DNA of 11,570 nt, from assembly GCA_026389955.1 (NCBI GenBank), contig JAPLGY010000530.1:1-11570 (forward strand), read 5' to 3'. The notes beneath the pieces are model-generated. The model was not told where the DNA came from and did no database searches. It saw only the letters and a list, made by a program, of their open reading frames with translations. This stretch comes from Caldilinea sp. (GTDB lineage: Bacteria; Chloroflexota; Anaerolineae; Caldilineales; Caldilineaceae). Shown here in pieces: positions 1 through 7,505 of the stretch (positions are counted from its first letter, which is position 1; each line of letters starts with the position of its first letter). The translations under genes were made by a program, and so were the position numbers.

Positions 1-704
1 TCTGCCATCAACCGGGCCACCAGTGCCTGGATCGAGACCAGATAGCGGGCAGCTGCATCGATGCTGCTCGTCACTTCGCCGCGCAGCAGAATCTCTCCAT
101 GCCCCTGGACAATGCATTCCAAATTGAAGTCGTGCAGGTTGAGCAGCGAATGGCGGTAGGCATCGACATCGGAAAAGGGGGTGGCAATGATCGGGGCTGG
201 CATCATCAGATCGCTGGCAAAGAGGACTTTGTCCTCGCGCACATGGACCACACAGGTGTCCAGGCTGGGGCCAGGGCTGTGCAGCAGGTGGAGCGTCTTG
301 CCCCCTAGCCGCAGGATCATCCCTTCGCTGAAGACGAGTTTGGGAAAGCGAATCGAGACCTGGCGCAGCTCTGGGGTATGTTCGCGGGCCTCGGCCAGCG
401 CCTCGACGCCGTACGTTTTGAGCATCTTCAGACAATTTTCGTGGGCGATCAGATCGGCATTGGGAAACAGATAGGATCCGTAGACATGGTCGGCATGGCT
501 GATCGTGTTGATCACATACCGAATCCCCTGTGGGCAGACTCGGCGGGCAAAATCGATGATCTGGCGGGTTTCTGACGGAAAGGGCAGTGTGTCAATCAGC
601 ACCCCTCCTTCGGAGGTCACCACCAGCCCAGCGTTGACCTCCAGGTAGAGACGGCTGGTAAACACCCAGGTGTCGTCCGCCACACGTGTCCGAATGATGC
701 TCAC
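1..704 (-). CDS. MBL-fold metallo-hydrolase-like protein, partial (C-terminus beyond left edge)
   Basis: The minus strand reads open for 234 codons from a GTG at 704 to the window edge. The start is supported by a purine-rich AAGGTGGGG stretch just upstream and by an in-frame TGA about ten codons earlier. The fold is recognisable: strand-rich N-terminus, [11 protein letters not shown] (about 66-76), HSPGPSLDT (142-150), LFASDLMM (161-168) and VQGHGE (199-204), the order found in metallo-beta-lactamase-fold hydrolases. The metal site is incomplete. In the usual HxHxDH motif the first His is Ile68, while His70, Asp72 and His73 remain. The usual His after PG is Pro146. Asp165 and His202 are kept. 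The set normally serving one metal is therefore broken and the other is nearly intact. It could be a one-metal enzyme, a non-enzymatic member, or an enzyme with changed chemistry. Substrate is not predictable. It lies downstream of the small membrane protein gene but seems to have its own promoter. Confidence 0.8.
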   Translation of the reverse strand, partial: MSIIRTRVADDTWVFTSRLYLEVNAGLVVTSEGGVLIDTLPFPSETRQIIDFARRVCPQGIRYVINTISHADHVYGSYLFPNADLIAHENCLKMLKTYGVEALAEAREHTPELRQVSIRFPKLVFSEGMILRLGGKTLHLLHSPGPSLDTCVVHVREDKVLFASDLMMPAPIIATPFSDVDAYRHSLLNLHDFNLECIVQGHGEILLRGEVTSSIDAAARYLVSIQALVARLMA

Positions 705-767
705 AGCCCCCCACCTTCGCTGCCGTTGAATTCAATGCAACCTTTGACTACGCTTACCGCGTTCTCT

Positions 768-797
768 ATCGTATCATACGAGCACTCTGTTCGTCAA
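768..797 (-). promoter_or_regulatory. Putative sigma70-type promoter for the MBL-fold gene
   Basis: Read on the minus strand, TTGACG (797-792) and TACGAT (773-768) are separated by 18 bases. Transcription would start near 761, giving a leader of about 57 bases before the GTG at 704. The -10 box is only a fair match to consensus, so this is a moderate call. Confidence 0.4.
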
Positions 798-836
798 GCA
801 ATTAGACATAAAATACATGATGGGGTTGAAGGTCTG

Positions 837-1187
837 TCACCGGGTGGCGACCATCAGCCCGGCTCCGGCCAGCACGAGCAGAGCGGCCAGGCCGACCCAG
901 AGCAGCGAACGGTCGGGGCCTGGCGGGCGGTCGTCGGGCACGGCTGCCAGCGGGGAGACCTGCAGCGGCACAACAGCGTCGTCTGGGGCAGAGAGGGTGG
1001 GGGGCGCAGCGCGTGTAGGGGCTGCCAGGGGTGAATCTTGTGCAGGCAGGCGCGGCTCGCCGCCCTGTGTCTGAACGGCGGCAGCGCTGACGGCAGGGGA
1101 GATCGGCCCGCAGGTCAGTCCGAGGAAAAGCAGGCAGCAGACAAACAGCGACTTGGGCAATCTGTGCTGGTGAGGGGGCATGGCCAC
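837..1187 (-). CDS. Small secreted or membrane-anchored protein, function unknown
   Basis: This is a 116-residue protein. A signal peptide-like segment covers about residues 1-36: basic HRLPK, then a hydrophobic core LFVCCLLFLGL, then a possible AVSA cleavage site. A Pro/Ala-rich middle (about 37-90) looks unstructured. One C-terminal hydrophobic helix (about 93-114) ends in a single Arg. That layout suggests a protein exported and held in the membrane by its C-terminus. No catalytic motif or named family is visible. The start is GTG at 1187: AGGA lies seven bases upstream, whereas the in-frame ATG at 1181 would sit too far away. The gene begins nine bases after the stop of the acyltransferase gene, so the two are probably co-transcribed. 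A job in the same envelope or lipid process is inference from position only. Confidence 0.6.
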   Translation of the reverse strand: MAMPPHQHRLPKSLFVCCLLFLGLTCGPISPAVSAAAVQTQGGEPRLPAQDSPLAAPTRAAPPTLSAPDDAVVPLQVSPLAAVPDDRPPGPDRSLLWVGLAALLVLAGAGLMVATR

Positions 1188-1196
1188 TGTCTTTTC

Positions 1197-2612
1197 CTAG
1201 GGAACGCAGGAGGAACGACCGGCGGCGTTGGCCTGTACAGCCAACGCTTCAAACTGTTGGGTAAAGTGATGCATGATTTGGTTGGGTTCGGCGATGCAAT
1301 TTTCATCGACCATCAGCCCCAGGATGACTTGGCCGTTGTAGCTGATGATGCTGATGCCCAGGCTGATCTCGCCCGACTGCGGCACCCAGAACATCAGCTG
1401 GCGCAGGGGGAGACCTGCGAAATAGATGGGCTGGCGCGGGCCTGGTACATTGGTCAGAACGGCAGAGGCTTTGGCGGAGAACCACAAAGTGACCTGTCGG
1501 GCCAGCTCGAGTGGCAGGCTGCCGATCAGGCTGAGCACCTGGTAGACCAGCAGCGGTTCAGGGGATCGTTTGAGCAGGTCCATATGCTGTTTGGTATGGA
1601 GCAGGCGCGCGGTCGGATCTGCGCGGCTGATGGGCAACGGCAGGTAGATCAGTGCGAACTGGTTGCCGAGTTCGCGGGTCTGGCTGTCGGGGCGCAGATT
1701 GACCGGCACCATGGCGCGGATATCCCCGCTGTCGGGGTCTTCTCCGATTTGCAGCAGATACTCGCGCAATGCTCCAGCCACTGCGGAGACCAGGACATCG
1801 TTGACTGTGGCGTCGAACGCTCGTCCGATTGTCTTGATGGTCTCCAGGTTGAAGGGGGCAGACCAGACCACCTGTTTGACGGTGCCCAGGTTGCCTTTGA
1901 GGGTTGTGCGGCGATCGGGGCGAAGCAGCAGCAGTTTGGCCAGGATTGCAGCTGCGGTCGCCGAGAAGATTCCCAGTGCCTGGGCTGTGCGGAGCAGGCG
2001 GGCGGGGTTTTCGAGGGTCAGCAGCGTCTGGCTGGCCGCTGTTTTGACGGCGTCCAGCGCTGTCGAGGCCACCTGGCGGCTCTTGCGCCACAGCCCAGCG
2101 GGGGGGAGAGAGGCGGCAGAGGCGGCCCGGTGGGGCCGCACAGAGTCGGCCAAGGTCTCAGAGGTCATGTTGAGCAGGACCCGGATCAGTGCCATGCCGT
2201 CGCCGACGCAGTGGTGGATCCGGCCAAAGAGCACGGAGCTGCCTTTCAACTCGTCGACCAGATAAAAGCGCCAGAGGGGTTTCTGGCGATCCAGCGGTTC
2301 GTGGATCAAGCTGTTCACCAGCCGCTGCAGACCCTCTTCCGTCTGTGGTGGGGAGAGCCTACAGAAGTGGTTGCGCAGGTCGAAATGGGGGTCCTGTTCC
2401 CAGAAAAGGCGTCCGCCCAGCCCGGCAACGATTCGCTGGCGAAAACGGGCATAGCGCTGGACAAAACGGCTTTCCAGAATTTGGGCGCAGAGGGTGTGGT
2501 CGACGATGCCGTCAAACCACATCAATCCGTTGATGATCATTCGATTGGTGTCGCAGTCCATCTCGAACCATACTTTATCGACGCTGGACACCGGGACACG
2601 TGTGGAGCTCAT
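1197..2612 (-). CDS. WS/DGAT-family O-acyltransferase (wax ester synthase / diacylglycerol acyltransferase)
   Basis: This 471-residue protein has the usual length of bacterial WS/DGAT enzymes, which move an acyl group from acyl-CoA to a fatty alcohol or diacylglycerol to make wax ester or triacylglycerol. The catalytic HHxxxDG motif is present as HHCVGDG at 133-139, with His134 the expected base. Further family marks are a PLWRFYLV segment near 112-119, [16 protein letters not shown] at 271-286, MVPVNLR at 301-307, [13 protein letters not shown] at 316-328 and TNVPGP at 387-392 in the C-terminal domain. ATG at 2612 has AGGA seven bases upstream. Members of this family can also acylate other alcohols, and specificity cannot be read here. 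It leads a minus-strand transcript with the small membrane protein behind it. Family assignment is firm; substrate is open. Confidence 0.93.
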   Translation of the reverse strand: MSSTRVPVSSVDKVWFEMDCDTNRMIINGLMWFDGIVDHTLCAQILESRFVQRYARFRQRIVAGLGGRLFWEQDPHFDLRNHFCRLSPPQTEEGLQRLVNSLIHEPLDRQKPLWRFYLVDELKGSSVLFGRIHHCVGDGMALIRVLLNMTSETLADSVRPHRAASAASLPPAGLWRKSRQVASTALDAVKTAASQTLLTLENPARLLRTAQALGIFSATAAAILAKLLLLRPDRRTTLKGNLGTVKQVVWSAPFNLETIKTIGRAFDATVNDVLVSAVAGALREYLLQIGEDPDSGDIRAMVPVNLRPDSQTRELGNQFALIYLPLPISRADPTARLLHTKQHMDLLKRSPEPLLVYQVLSLIGSLPLELARQVTLWFSAKASAVLTNVPGPRQPIYFAGLPLRQLMFWVPQSGEISLGISIISYNGQVILGLMVDENCIAEPNQIMHHFTQQFEALAVQANAAGRSSCVP

Positions 2613-2678
2613 GGATTCATCCTTTGGCGCAACCTCTGCTGCGAGCAGTATACCATCGAGCGGCTGGCCCGCCCAACT

Positions 2679-2703
2679 GCTGCATCGATCCGACCGATGC
2701 AGC
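2679..2703. repeat. Inverted repeat (9-bp perfect arms, 7-base loop)
   Basis: GCTGCATCG and CGATGCAGC flank ATCCGAC. One G.T wobble and one further C-G pair can extend the stem to 11 bp. It lies 67 bases before the acyltransferase ATG, in its probable leader. It could be a structured leader element or a regulator site. It has no U-tract on the minus strand, so it is not an obvious terminator. Confidence 0.5.
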
Positions 2704-2787
2704 GGGACAGATCAGCTTCTGTCTCTGGCAGTGCGGGGTGAGAGGGCAGCCCGCCAGCAGAACCACGAATACCGTCAGGAGAACAGT

Positions 2788-2815
2788 TTGAATTCCCTAG
2801 AGCCTGTATTACAAT
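2788..2815 (+). promoter_or_regulatory. Putative promoter for the P-type ATPase gene
   Basis: TTGAAT (2788-2793) and TACAAT (2810-2815) are spaced by 16 bases. Transcription would start near 2822, leaving a leader of about 113 bases before the ATG at 2935. The same TACAAT hexamer is used by the promoters called for aspS and the SNF2 gene, which supports the assignment. Confidence 0.45.
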
Positions 2816-2934
2816 CATTTTCTGCTGTGACAGCCAGAAACATTGTAGATTCTGTCTGTCCGATCGGCGCGATCAAGCGGAACAACAGCGGGTGAGAGTT
2901 GTCAGAATTTTTGCGCTCATAGATGGAGAAAGCC

Positions 2935-5286
2935 ATGATTCAGCTCAGAAAGCGGTCAGGCAGGCCAACGTTGATGATCGAGGCTTTGGTGGGGGAGGTG
3001 GCCCAGCTGGATGCAGATGTGCCACCTCTGTGGGTTGTTCCGATGGCGGGGCACGTACGCAAGGTCGGCACTGAATTGCAGCAGGCGGTCGACCGCTTTG
3101 TGCAGGAAAGAGAGCTGGGGCGCTCCGGCCAGGAACAGATGCAAGCTGTGGTCCGCTACGTTGCACAGGTGGACGAACGCTATCAGCAGTGGGTGCACGA
3201 CCACATTGATCCGTTGTTGGGGCGTGAACGGTATATGCTTCTGCGTGCCCTGTCCAACGGCCGTGCTGAAGAGCTGAGCCCTGTGCAAAAACAAGCCAAT
3301 TACCTGCTGGCCTGGGCTGGCTTGGGGGGCGGGCTGACGGTACTGGCTCTGATAGCAGGGCTGCCGACGGGCACGTTGTCCTTGCTGTTTGGTGCGGTGT
3401 TTCTGGCGCCAGGGTTTAAACTGGCGTATCAGAAGGCTGTGGTTGAGCGCAAACTGAGCTATGTCCATGTCGGGTTGTTTTACGGTGTCGGCCTCTATGC
3501 GACTGGCTATATAGCAGTGGGGGCTGCCAGCCTGCTGATCGTTGCAGGGGCCTACAAGGTTGCTGCGCTCAACGAGGCGATGTTGCGTCAGAAGATGGTG
3601 AATATTTTTGGCCAGCAGCCGCGTACGGTCTGGCGGGTCGTCGGCGGTGTGGAGACAGAGATCCCCTTCGAACAGGTTCAGGCGGGAGATCTGCTGGTTT
3701 TCGATGCTGGGCAGATGATTCCGGTCGACGGCACTGTTACAGCGGGGGCTGCCTCGGTCGACCAGCAGATGTTGACGGGGGAGATGCAGCCATCTGATAA
3801 AGGGAGAGGGGATGGGGTGCTGGCTGCGACCGTTGTGTTGAGTGGCCGGATTTTTGTCACTGTGGAGAAGACGGGTGCTGACACAACGGCAGCCCAGATT
3901 GGAGAGATCCTCAACCGTTCTTCGGCCCATCGGCTTTCTATCATGGAGAAAGCAGTGGCCAACGCAGACCGTTGGCTCTGGCCGACCCTGGCCGGCAGCG
4001 GGGTTGCCTGGCTGGTGTCGGGTCCGGTGGGTGGGTTGGCGATGATTGGCTGCAACTACATGCTCAATATGGCGGGGCTGATTCCTTTTACCTTGCTGCG
4101 TTTTCTCAACCACAGTTCGCAGGCAGGGATTTTGGTCAAAGAGGGGGATGCCCTGGAGAAGCTGAACGCAGTTGACACGGTGCTGTTTGACAAGACGGGG
4201 ACTTTGACCTTGGAACAGCCCCATGTGGTGCAGGTCTATCCTGTCCAGCCGTATACATCTCAGGAGGTCCTGGCGCTGGCTGCGGCCGCCGAACACCGGC
4301 AGGTTCACCCGATCGCCAAAGCCATTCTGGCTGAAGCTGCTGCACAGGCGCTGGCTGTCCCGGCAGTCGAAGAGTCAAGCTATGAGATCGGCTATGGAAT
4401 CCAGGTGCGTCTGGCAGCCGGCGCACGTCTGGCAGCCGGCGCACAGTTGGACAAAGCGGATGAGCTGCAGTCGATTTATGTGGGCAGTCAGCGTTTTATG
4501 GAATTGCAGGGGATTGAGCTCTCCGCAGAGGTGCAGGGGGTTGCCCAGCAGTGCCAGGAGCAGGGCAATTCGCTGGTCTTTGTTGCGTTGGGAAGACAGC
4601 TGATCGGCGTTGTGGAGCTGGCAGCGACGGTGCGTCCGGAAGCACAGGATCTGGTAGCTGCCCTCAAGCAGCGCAACCTGCGGCTGCACATCATTTCTGG
4701 CGACCAGGAGGCCCCGACGCGACGGCTGGCGACGGAACTGGGGATGGACGGCTACTTTGCCAACACATTGCCCGAGCACAAGGCCAGGCTGGTGGAACAG
4801 CTCAAAGCCGAAGGGCGAACCGTCTGTTTCATCGGCGACGGGATCAACGATGCGATCGCGCTGAAGAAAGCAGATGTTTCGATCTCGCTGGCGGGTGCAA
4901 CGACGGCGGCGACGGACACGGCGCAGGTGGTGTTGATGAACACGGATCTGCGCCAGCTGCTGACGCTCTTTTCCTACGTGGATCTGATGCATGGCAATCT
5001 GCGGCAGAATTTCAACGCCATGGCGGCGCTGAGCATCCTGGCAGCGAGCAGCGTCCTGTTTTTGCGTGCCAGCTTTTGGGTTGTCGAATCGCTCTATGTG
5101 GTGTCCCTTCTGACGGCAATGACGATTGCCAGCCGCCCCCTCTCCCAGCTGGAAGAGACGCATTCGTCCAGGTTGGTGACGGATGACGGCAGCACTCTCG
5201 GGAGCACTCTCCGTCAAATTGACCGGTTGTCGGCATCCGTATACAATAGAGAGCCAGCTGTGGGCGAAACCGATCGGCCTGCTTGA
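2935..5286 (+). CDS. P-type ATPase, P1B-like but lacking the CPx metal motif
   Basis: This is a 783-residue P-type ion pump using ATP through a phosphoaspartate. The start is ATG at 2935, which has GGAG (2925-2928) six bases upstream; the in-frame ATG at 2923 has no such site. A cytoplasmic N-terminus of about 118 residues has no CxxC metal-binding domain. About four membrane helices follow (roughly 122-213), then the actuator domain with TGE at 281-283, two helices (347-391), DKTGT with phosphorylated Asp419, an HP pair at 458-459 typical of P1B pumps, GDGIND at 634-639, and two last helices (694-733). Aligning by eye on the conserved Pro384, the CPC position of copper and zinc pumps reads Tyr-Met-Leu (375-377). 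The transported ion is therefore unknown. Residues 492-503 are a perfect duplication, RLAAGA twice. The last 50 residues form a polar tail whose DNA contains the aspS promoter. Confidence 0.88.
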   Translation: MIQLRKRSGRPTLMIEALVGEVAQLDADVPPLWVVPMAGHVRKVGTELQQAVDRFVQERELGRSGQEQMQAVVRYVAQVDERYQQWVHDHIDPLLGRERYMLLRALSNGRAEELSPVQKQANYLLAWAGLGGGLTVLALIAGLPTGTLSLLFGAVFLAPGFKLAYQKAVVERKLSYVHVGLFYGVGLYATGYIAVGAASLLIVAGAYKVAALNEAMLRQKMVNIFGQQPRTVWRVVGGVETEIPFEQVQAGDLLVFDAGQMIPVDGTVTAGAASVDQQMLTGEMQPSDKGRGDGVLAATVVLSGRIFVTVEKTGADTTAAQIGEILNRSSAHRLSIMEKAVANADRWLWPTLAGSGVAWLVSGPVGGLAMIGCNYMLNMAGLIPFTLLRFLNHSSQAGILVKEGDALEKLNAVDTVLFDKTGTLTLEQPHVVQVYPVQPYTSQEVLALAAAAEHRQVHPIAKAILAEAAAQALAVPAVEESSYEIGYGIQVRLAAGARLAAGAQLDKADELQSIYVGSQRFMELQGIELSAEVQGVAQQCQEQGNSLVFVALGRQLIGVVELAATVRPEAQDLVAALKQRNLRLHIISGDQEAPTRRLATELGMDGYFANTLPEHKARLVEQLKAEGRTVCFIGDGINDAIALKKADVSISLAGATTAATDTAQVVLMNTDLRQLLTLFSYVDLMHGNLRQNFNAMAALSILAASSVLFLRASFWVVESLYVVSLLTAMTIASRPLSQLEETHSSRLVTDDGSTLGSTLRQIDRLSASVYNREPAVGETDRPA
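4408..4443 (+). repeat. Perfect 18-bp tandem duplication inside the ATPase gene
   Basis: Two identical 18-base units (4408-4425 and 4426-4443), each encoding RLAAGA in frame, lie in the nucleotide-binding domain just after its GxG motif. Since 18 is a multiple of three, the frame is kept. Lack of any divergence suggests a recent slippage event. Confidence 0.9.
5191..5211 (+). repeat. Short direct repeat before the aspS promoter
   Basis: AGCACTCTC occurs at 5191-5199 and again at 5203-5211, a 12-base period in frame with the ATPase gene (STLG then STLR). It ends seven bases before the aspS -35 box. It may be simple slippage or a paired binding site. Confidence 0.7.
5219..5247 (+). promoter_or_regulatory. 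Near-consensus promoter for aspS, inside the 3' end of the ATPase gene
   Basis: TTGACC (5219-5224) and TACAAT (5242-5247) each differ from the sigma70 consensus at one base and are spaced by the optimal 17 bases. Start of transcription would be near 5254, giving a leader of about 60 bases before the aspS ATG. It allows aspS expression independent of the pump gene. Confidence 0.7.
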
Positions 5287-5313
5287 GCGAACCAAAGAAG
5301 TAGGGGTCCATTG

Positions 5314-7131
5314 ATGTTGAAGACACACACATGTGGCGTATTGAATCTGACGAATGTCGGCGACGTGGTGACATTGGCTGGCTGGGTCAACCGGCGGCGT
5401 GACCATGGTGGGCTGATTTTTATCGACCTGCGAGACCGCTTTGGCATCACGCAGGTGACGGTCGATTCGGAGCAGGCGCCGCTGGCCCACGCAGTCGCTG
5501 ACCAGGCGCGCAGCGAGTATGTCCTTCAGGTCAAAGGTCGGGTGACGGCGCGGCCTGAAGGGCTGCGCAACCCGAATTTGAGCACGGGGGAGGTCGAACT
5601 GATTGCGGAGGAGGTCGCCATTCTCAACACAGCCAAAAATCCTCCTTTCTACATTGCGAGCGGAATGTCGAGCAGCGGCGACGATGTCGACGAGATGTTG
5701 CGTTTGAAGTACCGTTATCTGGACATTCGCCGCCCGCGCATGGCCCAGAACCTGGTGCTGCGCCACCGGATCGTGCGGTTTATCCGTGAATTTTTCTCGG
5801 ATCGCGACTTTATCGAAGTGGAGACTCCTGTTCTGCTCAAAAGTACGCCGGAAGGTGCGCGTGATTTTATCGTGCCCAGCCGTCTGCAGCCGGGCGAATT
5901 TTATGCGCTGCCGCAGAGCCCACAACAGCTCAAGCAGCTGTTGATGGTGGCTGGCATTGAACGCTACTTTCAGATTGCCCGTTGCTTCCGTGACGAGGAC
6001 CTGCGCGCAGACCGCCAGCCTGAGTTCACCCAGCTTGACCTGGAGATGAGCTTTGTCGATGCGAACGACATCCGTGCCATCATCGAGGCGATGTTGATCG
6101 AGTTGAGTGCGCTGATCGCCCCACACAAACCGATCCAGACGTTGCCGTTTCCGGTGCTCTCTTATGCCGACGCTGTCGAGGAGTACGGGATCGACCGACC
6201 CGACCTGCGTTTTGGTCAGCCGCTTTTCAATGTCAGCGACCTGGCGGCGGCCAGCGACTTTGCAGTTTTTCGCAAGGTGGCCGAGGCGGGGGGCCTTGTC
6301 AAAGGGGTGGTCTATCCAGGAGCGAGTGCGCTGTCGCGCCGCGAGATCGACGAGCTGACGGACTTTGTCAAACAGTACGGGGCGAAGGGGCTGGTCTGGA
6401 TTGGGATCAGCGACGAACCCGATGCTGCGGGTATTTTTGCGCCGGAGAGTCTGCGCAGCCAGGTCACCAAATTTTTCACGCCGGCGGAAATCCAGACGAT
6501 CGTCGAGCGCAGCGGCGCTGCTGTGGGGGACCTGATCCTGCTGGTCGCCGACCGTGCAGCGGTGGTCAACCCTTGTCTGGCCAATCTGCGGCTGGAGATT
6601 GGGCGTCGTGCTCGGCTGATCGACCCCAACCTGCTGGCCTACTGCTGGGTGGTTGACTTCCCGCTGCTCGAATACAACGAGGAGGAGAAGCGCTGGCAGG
6701 CTGTGCACCATCCGTTCACCAGCGCCCGTGAGGAAGATTGGGAGCGGCTGGAAAGCGACCCAGGCAGCGTTCTGGCCAAGGCCTACGATGTCATCTTGAA
6801 CGGTTGGGAGATCGGCGGTGGCAGCATCCGGATCCATCGCAGCGACCTGCAGGACCGGCTGTTTGCGCGGCTGGGGTTGACCAGCGAGCAGACTGAGAGC
6901 CAGTTCGGGCATTTGTTGGAGGCCTTTCAGTACGGTGCACCGCCGCACGGCGGCATTGCCCTGGGCATTGACCGTCTGGTGGCCATGTTTGCTGAAGCCT
7001 CTACCATTCGCGACGTGATCGCTTTTCCAAAGACGGCGGCCGGCACCGACCTGATGCTTGACTCTCCCTGTGCGGTGACGGAGGCGCAGCTGGCCGAGCT
7101 GCATATTGCTCTGCGTCCTCCCAAAAAGTGA
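5314..7131 (+). CDS. aspS: Aspartyl-tRNA synthetase, probably non-discriminating (Asp/Asn)
   Basis: This class II synthetase of 605 residues charges tRNA(Asp) with aspartate in the cytoplasm. The start is ATG at 5314, with AGGGG seven bases upstream; a TTG directly before it is less likely. Domains in order are the OB-fold anticodon-binding domain ([11 protein letters not shown] at 23-33), the catalytic core with RYLDIRRP, motif 2 [14 protein letters not shown] from 225, the bacterial GAD insertion (about 290-405), and motif 3 GIALGIDRL from 547. The length is normal for the bacterial form. His31 and a Gly at 83 (ARPEG) match residues linked to the non-discriminating Pseudomonas aeruginosa enzyme, whereas E. 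coli has Leu and Lys. That predicts Asp-tRNA(Asn) formation, corrected by GatCAB. It lies 27 bases after the ATPase gene and is served by a promoter inside that gene. Confidence 0.97.
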   Translation: MLKTHTCGVLNLTNVGDVVTLAGWVNRRRDHGGLIFIDLRDRFGITQVTVDSEQAPLAHAVADQARSEYVLQVKGRVTARPEGLRNPNLSTGEVELIAEEVAILNTAKNPPFYIASGMSSSGDDVDEMLRLKYRYLDIRRPRMAQNLVLRHRIVRFIREFFSDRDFIEVETPVLLKSTPEGARDFIVPSRLQPGEFYALPQSPQQLKQLLMVAGIERYFQIARCFRDEDLRADRQPEFTQLDLEMSFVDANDIRAIIEAMLIELSALIAPHKPIQTLPFPVLSYADAVEEYGIDRPDLRFGQPLFNVSDLAAASDFAVFRKVAEAGGLVKGVVYPGASALSRREIDELTDFVKQYGAKGLVWIGISDEPDAAGIFAPESLRSQVTKFFTPAEIQTIVERSGAAVGDLILLVADRAAVVNPCLANLRLEIGRRARLIDPNLLAYCWVVDFPLLEYNEEEKRWQAVHHPFTSAREEDWERLESDPGSVLAKAYDVILNGWEIGGGSIRIHRSDLQDRLFARLGLTSEQTESQFGHLLEAFQYGAPPHGGIALGIDRLVAMFAEASTIRDVIAFPKTAAGTDLMLDSPCAVTEAQLAELHIALRPPKK

Positions 7132-7168
7132 GGGCTGGGCAATCTCCTAGAACATTGTTGGGTGCGGT

Positions 7169-7196
7169 TTGCTTGCAGAGTTTGCTGTGGTATACT
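7169..7196 (+). promoter_or_regulatory. Promoter for the 6S-like RNA
   Basis: TTGCTT (7169-7174) and TATACT (7191-7196) are spaced by 16 bases. The expected start near 7203 coincides with the first base of the RNA's closing helix, which supports both calls. Confidence 0.6.
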
Positions 7197-7202
7197 ACAA
7201 AT

Positions 7203-7376
7203 AACTCTACAGTTCACGTGATGAGTCAGCACACGGGGCGAGCCAACACCTTTCTTACGGGAGCATGACAAAAGAACGTGGATGTGTTAGCCGTCCAGGC
7301 AAGACGGAAGCGTTCAGTCGGCACCCACCTGCTTATGCAGGTTCGTACCCACTGATTCACACGGTCCTGTAGAGTT
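7203..7376 (+). ncRNA. ssrS: 6S RNA (RNA polymerase-binding regulatory RNA)
   Basis: 6S RNA mimics an open promoter and holds the housekeeping RNA polymerase, mainly in stationary phase. The ends of this 174-base stretch pair perfectly: AACTCTACAG at 7203-7212 with CTGTAGAGTT at 7367-7376. The helix resumes inside with GTGA/TCAC and TCAG/CTGA. A hairpin CCGTC/GACGG stands on the upper 3' side. A further hairpin ACCTGC-TTAT-GCAGGT sits inside a CACCCACCT..GGTTCGTACCC context, which resembles the 3' side of the central bubble in known 6S RNAs. An apical stem AACAC/GTGTT with TTCTT/AAGAA closes the top. Length, long irregular rod shape, own promoter and downstream hairpin all fit. Recognition is by eye, not by covariance search, so a different structured RNA is possible. 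Confidence 0.75.
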
Positions 7377-7379
7377 TGA

Positions 7380-7430
7380 CAGCCCAAAAAAGGTGCCACT
7401 CCAGCCTGGAGTGGCACCTTTTTTGGGCTG
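7380..7430. terminator. Bidirectional intrinsic terminator, 24-bp perfect hairpin
   Basis: Arms 7380-7403 and 7407-7430 are perfectly complementary around a three-base loop. The GC-rich inner stem is flanked by A6 on the left and T6 on the right, so either strand would read as stem plus U-run. It follows the 6S-like RNA by three bases and most simply ends that transcript, while shielding it from minus-strand transcription. Confidence 0.8.
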
Positions 7431-7468
7431 GGTTCGTGCAACAGGAATGCCCAACGGCTGTAGATGAT

Positions 7469-7498
7469 TTGAAAGGCAGCCCCTTCACGCGATACAAT
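7469..7498 (+). promoter_or_regulatory. Promoter for the SNF2 gene, predicting a leaderless start
   Basis: TTGAAA (7469-7474) and TACAAT (7493-7498) are spaced by 18 bases. Transcription would begin at about 7505-7506, the A of an in-frame ATG. An earlier ATG at 7497 lies within the -10 box itself and so cannot be in this transcript. Confidence 0.5.
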
Positions 7499-7505
7499 GT
7501 TCTTT

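Larger units (their letters stand above)
2613..2934. other. Divergent intergenic region between acyltransferase and P-type ATPase
   Basis: These 322 bases separate the divergent acyltransferase and P-type ATPase genes. They hold a plus-strand promoter (2788-2815) and an inverted repeat (2679-2703). A minus-strand TACAAT (2847-2842) could be a -10 box for the acyltransferase, but its only TTGATC partner is 23 bases away, so no convincing minus promoter is seen. I see no RNA gene or credible small protein gene here. Confidence 0.6.

Noticed and set aside
1088..1187. Lipoprotein signal in the small membrane protein
   Set aside because: The residues before its Cys (GLTC) do not fit a lipobox well; a standard signal peptidase site after AVSA is more likely.
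1038..2741. Plus-strand open frame of 567 codons
   Set aside because: It is antisense to the acyltransferase, whose family motifs are clear. Its product is Gln/Gly/Asp-rich with no domain.
2609..2818. 69-codon minus-strand frame whose stop overlaps the acyltransferase start (ATGA)
   Set aside because: The overlap looks like coupling, but the product has no gene-like composition or domain, and the hairpin and promoter signals occupy the same bases.
2923..2934. Earlier ATG for the P-type ATPase
   Set aside because: No ribosome site precedes it, while GGAG sits six bases before the ATG at 2935.
5254..5313. T-box or other riboswitch leader for aspS
   Set aside because: The predicted leader is only about 60 bases and shows no T-box sequence or terminator/antiterminator pair.
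4375..7104. Minus-strand open frame of 909 codons across the pump and aspS
   Set aside because: It is the complement of two well-recognised genes. Its product is rich in His, Gln and Arg, as expected of an antisense shadow.
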